DNA of 8,926 nt from Sphingobacteriaceae bacterium (GTDB lineage Bacteria; Bacteroidota; Bacteroidia; B-17B0; Aurantibacillaceae), in assembly GCA_023251695.1 (NCBI GenBank), contig JAHEYE010000133.1, forward strand, positions 1 to 8,926. Reading direction: 5' to 3'. The notes under the pieces are model-generated. The model saw nothing but the letters and a program-made list of their open reading frames with translations. It was not told where the DNA came from and did no database searches. The translations under genes and the position numbers were made by a program. Position 1 is the first letter of the stretch. Every line of letters starts with the position of its first letter. Below are positions 1 to 6,629 of this stretch, in pieces.

Positions 1-1
1 A

Positions 2-3000
2 GGTGCTGTGATTTACTTCTGGACAGGCGGCCCGGGTCCACTCACGACACAAAACGTAACCAATCTTTGTCCGGGCACATATACATTACTGGCAACGGAT
101 CAGAACGGATGTACGGCACAAGCTCTGACAACCATAACACAACCGCCATTACTAACGGCCAGCATCACTGCCTCGGGTAATCCGAGCTGCGCAGGTTATA
201 CCAATGGATTTGCAACGGTAGCTCCTGCGGGTGGCACACCGGGGTACACATATAGTTGGTCCCCGGCCGGTGGTACCGGCGCAACAGCCAATAACCTTGG
301 CGCAGGAAACTACATAGCAACAGTAACCGATAGTAAAGGATGTCAGGCAACAGCCAACATAGTAATTACACAACCAACACCGCTTGCAGCCACCATCACA
401 GCCACTAACATTACATGTTTTGGATTAAACAACGGTATCAGCAATGTAGCCTATAGCGGGGGAACAGGTCCATATACCTTCCTGTGGTTCCCGACCCTAA
501 ACAATACACCAAACGTAGCCACACTTCCTCCGGGAACACATACAGTTCAGATAACGGATAATCTGGGTTGTATCACTACACTCACAACAAACATAACACA
601 ACCACTAGCATTAACAGCAGCAATAAGCGCAACCAACTCCAACTGTACCCAGGCCAATGGTAATGCCTGTGTGCTGGCAGGTGGTGGTGCGGGAGGATAC
701 ACCTATCAGTGGACAAGTAATCCGATGTTTACTAACTCCTGTATTAATAATGTGGTGGCAGGTTCCTACACAGTAACGGTAACGGATGTGAACGGTTGTA
801 CAATAAATGCGATTGCAAACATTAATGACATAGCGGGACCAAGTGTAGCTGTAACGGCTACAACAGCGGTGAGTTGTTTTGGCGGTAATAACGGTTCAGC
901 AACAACGAATATATCAGGAGGAACAGGAACGATCAGTATCTTATGGTCTTACCTTGCACAAACCACGCAGAACGTAAATAATTTACCGGCGGGTCTTCAC
1001 TCTATAACTATTACCGACGCGGCAGGTTGTGTAGCCAGTGCATCAGTACAGATAACCCAGCCCACACAATTAGTCTCAGCGATAACAAGTGTGAGTATGG
1101 TCACCTGTAATGGTTCCAATAACGGATCAGCAACAATGCTGGTGAACGGTGGCACACCGGGTTACAATTATAACTGGACGCCGAGTTCACAAACTTCTTC
1201 GGTAGCGGTGAGTTTATCACCGGGCACTTATACTTGTTCTGTAACCGATGCCAATGGTTGTCCGACTTCACAACAAGTCACCATTACCCAGCCAAATCCA
1301 TTAACGATAACAAATGTTATCATTACTAATCTTACTTGTAATGGTAACAACACAGGTCAGATTAATGCTACTATAACGGGCGGTAGCCCTGCCTACACTA
1401 TTGTGTGGACACCGGTTCAGCCGCCAAACGCTGTGATTACAAACTTAGCAGCGGGCACTTATAATTTACTGGTAACCGATAACAAAGGCTGTACTGCATC
1501 GGGAGTGTATGTGGTAACAGAACCGGCAGCTCTTGTGACATCAGCCACAGCAACGCCGGCAACTTGTGGTAACGCAAACGGATCAGCAACAGTAACCGTG
1601 AGTGGTGGAACCCCAGGTTATAACTATAACTGGAACACACCAACGCTACAGATTACAGCCATTGCAACGGGCATGTCACCCAACACCTGGTCATGCACCA
1701 TCACCGACAGCAAGGGTTGTATCATTACCCAATCGGTGAATGTACCGAATGCACCGGGTCCTACACTCTCATCGATGAGCTTTACAGCGCCATTATGTTT
1801 TGGTCAGCAGAACGGTATCATGGCCATTAATGCAACATCAGGCACAGCGCCTCTGTCTTACATCTGGAATAATCCGGGTGCATCAACTACGGGAACAGTG
1901 AATGGTGTAGGTGCGGGCGTTTATTCTGCAACGGTAACTGACCTTTACGGTTGTACTGTATCAGGAGTTGTGAATGTAAGCCAGCCTAATATTTTACTTT
2001 TAAATGTAAACACTAACCCAACGATTTGCTTTGGACAATTAACCCAGATTTACGCAGCGGGAAGTGGCGGTACACCGGCCTACTCATATACCTGGACACC
2101 TGCCACACTAATAGGAGCGGGTCCACATGTGGTAACACCAACGGTAACCACAAGTTATATTGTTAACATGAGTGATGCCAATGGTTGCAGTGTGAATCCA
2201 AAAACAATTATTGTAAATGTAAAACCACAATTACTGGCAACGGGGATGTCAACCACGGTATGTCATACAAAGCCGGGAACATTAACACCAAACATTACAA
2301 GTCCGGGTAATGGTGGTCCGTATAGCTATGCATGGTCGAACGGTTCTAATTCATCTGCTATCACCGTAAACGGAAATTATCTGACAACACCGAACATTTA
2401 CACAGTGAGTATCAGTGATGGTTGTTCAAATCCTGATGCAGTGGCTTCCTTCACCGTGAATGTGAATCCGCTTCCTTCGGGTTACTTTACTGCTGATGTT
2501 GTGAAAGGTTGTGCACCGCTTGCAGTAACCTTCTCTGCGACTTCTACATCAAGTACGGATGTATTTATTTGGGATTTACATACTACAATTGCAAACGGAA
2601 ATCCTGTGAGTACCGTGTTCCCGACAGCAGGATGGTATAGTGTATCAATGAACATAACCAATGCATTTGGTTGTTCAAAAGATACTATTGCTACTAATTA
2701 CATTGAAGTATATCCAAAACCTGTTGCGGAGTTTAATGCGGACCCATGGTTAACAACCATTCTTGATCCAGTAATACAGTTTACAAATTTATCAACGGGA
2801 GCAATCAGTTACTTCTGGGATTTTGGTGATGATAACAGCGCAGTAAATAATACCACCATCGAACATCCTGCGCATGCTTATGAGAATGCGGGTATTTATC
2901 AGGTATGGTTAGTTGCATTTAATGATAAAGGTTGCCGTGATACAGTAATGCATACAGTGGAGATACAAGGCGAATACGCTTTATACATACCAAATACATT

Positions 3001-3277
3001 TACACCGGATGATAACGGACTCAATGATATCTTCCAGCCTAAAGGTGTTGGTATCGATGAGAGCTCTTACAAAATGTATATCTTCGATCGTTGGGGTGAA
3101 ATTATTTTCACAAGCGATGAGTTCCGTAAAGGATGGAATGGAAAAGTAAAAGGCACCGATACTTTTGCAGAGCAGGGTGTGTATACCTACAAGATCTTAG
3201 TGAAGGACTTCCAGGGTAATATACATAAGTATGTAGGCCATGTTAATTGCTTACACAGGCAGGCGAAGGTAGACTAA
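2..3277 (+). CDS. SprB-repeat giant surface protein, 3' part, with PKD domains and type B T9SS C-terminal sorting domain (5'-truncated)
   Basis: The reading frame is open from the first complete codon (2-4) to TAA at 3275-3277. The GTG at 8 is an internal Val, so the gene begins outside the window. From the N side the visible part holds about ten SprB-like repeats. Each has a Cys, an NG(x)A stretch, GG-TP-Y-Y-W, an AG-Y-VTD-GC core and usually ITQP. Two PKD-like domains follow (about 2480-2709 and 2720-2970; the second has YFWDFGDD), then a CHU_C domain (about 2975-3262) with YIPNTFTPDDNGLND and IFDRWGEIIF. In this family CHU_C domains route proteins through the type IX secretion system, and SprB itself is a gliding adhesin. 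Export to the cell surface is therefore well supported, while adhesion or gliding is inference. The last residues (GHVNCLHRQAKVD) run past the usual GHV-hydrophobic-Arg end. The protein is Thr/Asn/Gly-rich and its DNA is visibly less A/T-rich than the downstream operon. Confidence 0.93.
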   Translation, partial: GAVIYFWTGGPGPLTTQNVTNLCPGTYTLLATDQNGCTAQALTTITQPPLLTASITASGNPSCAGYTNGFATVAPAGGTPGYTYSWSPAGGTGATANNLGAGNYIATVTDSKGCQATANIVITQPTPLAATITATNITCFGLNNGISNVAYSGGTGPYTFLWFPTLNNTPNVATLPPGTHTVQITDNLGCITTLTTNITQPLALTAAISATNSNCTQANGNACVLAGGGAGGYTYQWTSNPMFTNSCINNVVAGSYTVTVTDVNGCTINAIANINDIAGPSVAVTATTAVSCFGGNNGSATTNISGGTGTISILWSYLAQTTQNVNNLPAGLHSITITDAAGCVASASVQITQPTQLVSAITSVSMVTCNGSNNGSATMLVNGGTPGYNYNWTPSSQTSSVAVSLSPGTYTCSVTDANGCPTSQQVTITQPNPLTITNVIITNLTCNGNNTGQINATITGGSPAYTIVWTPVQPPNAVITNLAAGTYNLLVTDNKGCTASGVYVVTEPAALVTSATATPATCGNANGSATVTVSGGTPGYNYNWNTPTLQITAIATGMSPNTWSCTITDSKGCIITQSVNVPNAPGPTLSSMSFTAPLCFGQQNGIMAINATSGTAPLSYIWNNPGASTTGTVNGVGAGVYSATVTDLYGCTVSGVVNVSQPNILLLNVNTNPTICFGQLTQIYAAGSGGTPAYSYTWTPATLIGAGPHVVTPTVTTSYIVNMSDANGCSVNPKTIIVNVKPQLLATGMSTTVCHTKPGTLTPNITSPGNGGPYSYAWSNGSNSSAITVNGNYLTTPNIYTVSISDGCSNPDAVASFTVNVNPLPSGYFTADVVKGCAPLAVTFSATSTSSTDVFIWDLHTTIANGNPVSTVFPTAGWYSVSMNITNAFGCSKDTIATNYIEVYPKPVAEFNADPWLTTILDPVIQFTNLSTGAISYFWDFGDDNSAVNNTTIEHPAHAYENAGIYQVWLVAFNDKGCRDTVMHTVEIQGEYALYIPNTFTPDDNGLNDIFQPKGVGIDESSYKMYIFDRWGEIIFTSDEFRKGWNGKVKGTDTFAEQGVYTYKILVKDFQGNIHKYVGHVNCLHRQAKVD
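188..2479 (+). repeat. Tandem SprB-like protein repeats, period 228-234 bp
   Basis: The first Cys codon of each unit falls at 188, 416, 644, 875, 1106, 1337, 1565, 1796, 2027 and 2261. The spacings are therefore 228, 228, 231, 231, 231, 228, 231, 231 and 234 bp (76-78 codons), all in frame. A partial unit precedes position 188 and the array continues upstream out of the window. The copies are conserved as protein but diverged as DNA, so this is an old domain array and not recently amplified DNA. The last two units (from 2027) lose the NG and ITQP signatures and grade into the PKD-like region. The unit ending near 832 has an ND-IAGP end and the one ending near 1760 a PNAPGP end, both in place of ITQP. 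Confidence 0.9.
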
Positions 3278-3297
3278 ATAAAAAAATAAGGAATATT

Positions 3298-3336
3298 AAG
3301 AGCCCTTCTGTCTGAAACAGAAGGGCTCTTTTCTTT
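3298..3336 (+). terminator. Rho-independent terminator after the surface-protein gene
   Basis: The left arm aagagcccttctgt (3298-3311) pairs perfectly over 14 bp with acagaagggctctt (3317-3330) around a 5-nt loop (ctgaa). A T-rich tail (TTTT-C-TTT) follows. It starts 20 bp after the stop codon of the surface-protein gene and separates it from the signalling operon. The A-rich stretch just 5' of the stem could in principle let it work in reverse, but no opposing gene is present. Confidence 0.92.
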
Positions 3337-3370
3337 CAATACGGGCTATAAAATCCCTGAAATTATTTAT

Positions 3371-3378
3371 TATATTTG
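3371..3378 (+). promoter_or_regulatory. Candidate Bacteroidetes -7 promoter box (TATATTTG)
   Basis: TATATTTG matches the Bacteroidetes primary-sigma -7 consensus TAnnTTTG. It lies in the 107-bp gap between the surface-protein stop and the kinase ATG, after the terminator, where an operon promoter is expected. I see no convincing -33 TTTG at the usual 19-23 bp upstream. The box ends only 6 bp before the ATG at 3385, so transcripts from it would be leaderless or nearly so. The region is very A/T-rich, so a chance match is possible. Confidence 0.35.
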
Positions 3379-3384
3379 TTTATA

Positions 3385-3924
3385 ATGAATCCGGGAAATT
3401 CAGTCATACACGAAATTTATAAGTACATGAATGATAAGGGTGTTCTCATTTCTTATCTGGGGGATTTTAATCAGGAAGTTGTTAATTCGTTATTGGATTC
3501 AGTTAAAAAGATAATTGAAGATTCAAGTCTTGATTTTCAAAGCGGTAAACGGTTTTATGCTGTAGCGGCTGAATGCTTAGATAACGTTAACCGTTACAAT
3601 TACAAACAGGAAGGTGGCAGTGCTTTCTCAAAGACTTTCTTTAATGTTTCAAATGATCAGAATTATTACATTATTCAAACCGGGAACTATATTCTGGAGG
3701 AACAAAAAATACTGCTTACCGAAAAACTCGATAAAGTAAATTCGCTGGACACGGAAGGATTAAAAAAATTTTATCACGAAAAACTTTCTGAAAGCCCTGC
3801 CAGAGGCGGTGGTTTAGGAATTATTGATATTTCATTACGTTCGGGTGGTAAAATCAGTTACGACTCTAAGCCGGTACGCGAAGGCGTTTATTTTATTGTA
3901 TTATTAACTTCAATTAAAAAATAA
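3385..3924 (+). CDS. SiaB-family protein kinase (GHKL-like)
   Basis: This 179-residue soluble protein has no signal peptide or membrane segment. It matches the SiaB-family kinase (DUF6272) pattern. An N-terminal segment IYKYMNDKGVLISYLGDF is followed by a GHKL N-box-like AAECLDNVNRY (E63, D66, N67) and a glycine-rich ARGGGLGIIDISLRSGG (about residues 139-155) resembling an ATP-lid G-box. In Pseudomonas, SiaB phosphorylates SiaC, opposing the phosphatase SiaA. The gene 3 nt downstream encodes a SiaC-family protein, which strongly supports that partner here. I chose ATG at 3385 over the in-frame TTG at 3376 because the TTG overlaps the candidate -7 box. Met15 (ATG at 3427) would remove N-terminal sequence that I recall as usual for the family. 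The start region is A/T-rich with no clear Shine-Dalgarno sequence. This is the first gene of the operon. Family assignment is from memory of motifs; activity is inferred. Confidence 0.82.
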   Translation: MNPGNSVIHEIYKYMNDKGVLISYLGDFNQEVVNSLLDSVKKIIEDSSLDFQSGKRFYAVAAECLDNVNRYNYKQEGGSAFSKTFFNVSNDQNYYIIQTGNYILEEQKILLTEKLDKVNSLDTEGLKKFYHEKLSESPARGGGLGIIDISLRSGGKISYDSKPVREGVYFIVLLTSIKK

Positions 3925-3927
3925 TTT

Positions 3928-4332
3928 ATGGATCCTATTCATCTTGAAGCAACAGCCACAACGCCTAAAGTAAACATCGACCCCTCGGTCGATAAATTCG
4001 AAATTAGCGGGGAATCGCGGCCGGAGAATGCAGCCAAATTTTATTTGCCGATTATTGCCTGGCTCGATAATTATAAGTCTGTACTTTATTTCCAAAAAAA
4101 TAGTTTTGGAAAAGCCAAGGCAATGAAAGTTAATTTTAAACTTGATTATTTTAATTCTACATCAGCAAAATTCATTCTCGATATTTTTTATCAGCTTGAT
4201 AAAATACGTGTTGATGGTTTTGAAATTGAGGTAGTGTGGCATTATGATGGAAGAGATACCGATATGAAAGATTCGGGCGAAGAGTTTTCGAGTTATGTTC
4301 CTGAGCTTACCGTTAAGTATGTTGAATATTAA
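3928..4332 (+). CDS. SiaC-family (DUF1987) regulatory phosphoprotein
   Basis: This 134-residue cytoplasmic protein has the DUF1987/SiaC hallmarks. It opens with TPKVNIDPSVDKFEISGESRP-EN (residues 12-34), continues with FYLPIIAWLDNY (38-49), then KLDYFNSTSAKFILDIF (71-87), and ends in an acidic WHYDGRDTDMKDSGEEF stretch (104-120). In Pseudomonas, SiaC is phosphorylated on a Thr of the corresponding N-T/S-S motif by SiaB and dephosphorylated by SiaA. Its phosphorylation state decides whether it binds its effector. Here S77, T78 and S79 are the candidate sites. The gene starts 3 nt after the kinase stop and ends 5 nt before the first phosphatase, so kinase, substrate and phosphatase should be co-expressed. 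Its fold is STAS-like, so it could be loosely described as an anti-anti-sigma-like partner. No effector gene is visible. Confidence 0.88.
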   Translation: MDPIHLEATATTPKVNIDPSVDKFEISGESRPENAAKFYLPIIAWLDNYKSVLYFQKNSFGKAKAMKVNFKLDYFNSTSAKFILDIFYQLDKIRVDGFEIEVVWHYDGRDTDMKDSGEEFSSYVPELTVKYVEY

Positions 4333-4337
4333 TTTAT

Positions 4338-6629
4338 ATGAAAAATATTGCCCTTGCTTTATTATTGGTTCTCTCGCAAGCTTACCGTTCGCAAAACAGG
4401 CATGAACTCGATTCTTTATTAAATCACATTAAAACATATCAGAAGCAGGATACTCTTCTGGCTAAAAATTACCACGAAATTGCTTCCGGTTTTAACCGGG
4501 TAAATCTCGATTCAACTAAAATTTTCGCTGATAAAGCGCTTGCACTTTCAACCAAGCTGAGTTTTAAAAAAGGAATCAGCAGCGCTTATAATGCCTTGGG
4601 TATTTATTATCATCTTTCATCACAATTCGATAAGGCTATTCTGCATTATCAAAAATCAAAGGTAATGAAGGAATCGCTGGGAGATGTGAAAGGCGCAGTG
4701 AGTTCCCAAAACAACATTGGAATTATTTTTTACATGCAGGGCAAGTATGATAAAGCACTCGAAACATTTAATGCTTCATTAAAAACACAGGAAGGGATGA
4801 ACGACACAATCGGAATTCCAAATACTTTAAACTATATAGCCTCTGTTCATTTTTTTCTTTCGAATTACGAAAAGGCACTTGGTTTTTACCTGAAGTCATT
4901 GGGTTTATACAAAAAGGCAAATGATAAAAACGGACTGTCTCAGGCGTATAATAATATTGGCATTATTTACAGTTCTCTAAATAATGAAGAAAAAGCAATC
5001 GAAAACTATACTAATTCTTTAGAGCTTGCAAATGAAACGGGTTCTAAAAATCTTGTGACGACCTGTTATAATAATCTGGGAGTAATTTTTCAAAAGAGAA
5101 AAGATTACACCAAAGCATTAAGTTATTTTACAAAAAGTCTTAGTTTGTCCCGCGAATTAAGATTAACAGAAGGTATCGCACTTAATCTTGAAAAAATAGG
5201 ACAGGTCATGCAAGAGCAAAATAAACCGGAAGAGGCGCTGGTTAAATTTGAAGAAGCACTTTCTATTCAGGAAAAATCCGGACAAGTATTCAGTACGGCA
5301 AATATTTTAATGTCGATGGGAAGTGTGCTAACAAAATTGAACCGTCCGGTAGAGGCCGTTCGTTGTTATGAGCGTGGTTTAAAAATCGCTCAGGAATTAA
5401 AAGCAAAAAGTCTGATTGCGGATATTTCGTTAGATTATGCCGCACTTTTAAAAAAGAAGAAAGATTATAAAAAGGCTTATTATTATTTAACGCAGTACGC
5501 TACTATAAAAGATAGTATCTTAAGCGATGAAAAAAACAAAAGCTTAGCGGAAATGCAAACCCGTTTTGATACGGATACAAAGGAAAAAGAAATTGTTTTG
5601 CTGACTAAAAGTAAAAATATTGAGGAATTAAAATTGGGGGAGCAAAAAGAAAACATCGAAAAACAAAAAGTAACCATTTATGCTTCCGGAATAAGTATTG
5701 TATTAGCACTAGCGCTTGCGTTTTTTGGATTCAGGAGCTATCAGGAGAAGAAAAGGACAAATATTCTTTTGGAAGATAAAAATCAGGCCATCTCAAAACA
5801 AAAAGAAGTTCTGGAAATTAAAAACGAATTAATTACCAATAGTATCGCTTATGCTAAAAATATTCAAAATATCATTCTGCCCGAGGATAAAGTAGTAAAG
5901 GAGTATATTAAGGATTCGTTTATTTTATTTAAACCAAAGGACGTTGTAAGCGGCGATTTTTATTGGCTTCATGAGGTAAGTAATCAGAAGACAGAAAGCA
6001 GTAGGCAGTCAGGAAAAAAATCAAGTTTACTGCCTACTTCTGATGGCATTCTGTTCGCTGCAATTGATTGTGTTGGTCACGGTGTGCCGGGTGGTTTTAT
6101 GGCTTTACACGCTTATAATTTATTAGAAAGAATTGCCAAGGAAGAAAAATTCGCTTCCCCTGCTAAAATTTTGGATAAATTAAATAAGGAAGTCATTGAG
6201 TCTTTGCATCAAAAAAACGATCACACGTCGGTAAAGCATGGAATGGATTTAGCTTTACTAAAAATTAATGGAAGTAAAATTCAATTTGCCGGCGCCAGAA
6301 ATCCGTTAGTAATTATTAGTCCCGCAAAGGAACTAAAAGAAATTAAAGCTGATAAAATGTTTGTGGGCGGTGCTTTAGGTGCTTTTACGGATAATGAAAT
6401 TAATGCAGACCAAGGCAGCATGCTTTATATGTTTACGGATGGTTATGCTGACCAAAAAGGCGGCCGCGAGAACGAAAAATATTTTATTAGTGTACTTAAG
6501 GAATTACTGGTTTCGATCTCCGATAAAAATACTGGCGAGCAAAAGGAAATTTTGGAAAAGACTTTTATGGATTGGAAGGGCAGTAATGAACAAATGGATG
6601 ATGTTCTTATTATTGGTATCCGAGTATGA
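4338..6629 (+). CDS. TPR sensor with SpoIIE/PP2C-type phosphatase domain (SiaA-like role), catalytic site intact
   Basis: This is a 763-residue membrane protein. It has a signal peptide (about 1-15, hydrophobic IALALLLVL), then TPR units in an exact 40-residue register beginning near 83, 123, 163, 203, 243, 283, 323 and 363. A coiled coil follows (about 400-443), then one membrane helix (about 446-465), a second coiled linker ending in SIAYAKNIQNIILP, and a SpoIIE/PP2C-like phosphatase domain (about 525-763). Acidic metal-site motifs are complete: SGDFYW (D540), DCVGHGVPG (D577), FTDGYAD (D701) and DDVLIIG (D754/D755). The topology implies periplasmic TPRs sensing a protein or peptide and a cytoplasmic phosphatase. 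The SiaC-family gene 5 nt upstream is the likely substrate, giving the SiaA role. A roughly 20-residue insertion (about 550-570) carries a palindromic DNA element. The 3' end overlaps the next gene by 4 nt (ATGA). The substrate is inferred from context. Confidence 0.92.
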   Translation: MKNIALALLLVLSQAYRSQNRHELDSLLNHIKTYQKQDTLLAKNYHEIASGFNRVNLDSTKIFADKALALSTKLSFKKGISSAYNALGIYYHLSSQFDKAILHYQKSKVMKESLGDVKGAVSSQNNIGIIFYMQGKYDKALETFNASLKTQEGMNDTIGIPNTLNYIASVHFFLSNYEKALGFYLKSLGLYKKANDKNGLSQAYNNIGIIYSSLNNEEKAIENYTNSLELANETGSKNLVTTCYNNLGVIFQKRKDYTKALSYFTKSLSLSRELRLTEGIALNLEKIGQVMQEQNKPEEALVKFEEALSIQEKSGQVFSTANILMSMGSVLTKLNRPVEAVRCYERGLKIAQELKAKSLIADISLDYAALLKKKKDYKKAYYYLTQYATIKDSILSDEKNKSLAEMQTRFDTDTKEKEIVLLTKSKNIEELKLGEQKENIEKQKVTIYASGISIVLALALAFFGFRSYQEKKRTNILLEDKNQAISKQKEVLEIKNELITNSIAYAKNIQNIILPEDKVVKEYIKDSFILFKPKDVVSGDFYWLHEVSNQKTESSRQSGKKSSLLPTSDGILFAAIDCVGHGVPGGFMALHAYNLLERIAKEEKFASPAKILDKLNKEVIESLHQKNDHTSVKHGMDLALLKINGSKIQFAGARNPLVIISPAKELKEIKADKMFVGGALGAFTDNEINADQGSMLYMFTDGYADQKGGRENEKYFISVLKELLVSISDKNTGEQKEILEKTFMDWKGSNEQMDDVLIIGIRV
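5992..6043 (+). repeat. In-frame palindromic element inside the first phosphatase gene
   Basis: Arms agtaggcagt (6000-6009) and actgcctact (6029-6038) are perfect 10-bp inverted complements around a 19-nt A-rich loop. An outer partial match, cagaa on the left and ttctg on the right, extends the pairing with a 4-nt bulge. The element encodes a hydrophilic Ser/Lys-rich loop between SGDFYW and the DCVGHG motif. A 52-bp segment at the same place in the next gene matches it at 43 of 52 positions without gaps. It resembles dispersed palindromic repeats of the 'agtaggcagt' type that I associate with Bacteroidetes intergenic regions; that link is from memory. Confidence 0.6.

Noticed and set aside
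8..10. GTG at position 8 as the start of the surface-protein gene
   Set aside because: The frame is open upstream to the window edge and the site lies in the middle of an SprB-like repeat, so it is an internal Val codon.
188..2479. CRISPR-like or satellite DNA repeat
   Set aside because: The periodicity is at protein-domain level; DNA units are diverged, in frame, and lack spacer and repeat structure.
3235..3277. Frameshift at the C-terminus of the surface protein
   Set aside because: The shifted frame gives a hydrophobic LL but then continues into the terminator hairpin, whereas the present frame stops 20 bp before it. Kept only as a low-interest finding.
1..3277. Base-composition difference between the surface protein and the operon as a sign of horizontal transfer
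   Set aside because: The Thr/Asn/Gly/Pro-rich content of the repeats accounts for much of the shift, and the protein family is native to this phylum.
3376..3384. TTG at 3376 as the kinase start
   Set aside because: It overlaps the candidate -7 box. The ATG 9 bp downstream is a better start and adds nothing unusual to the family length.
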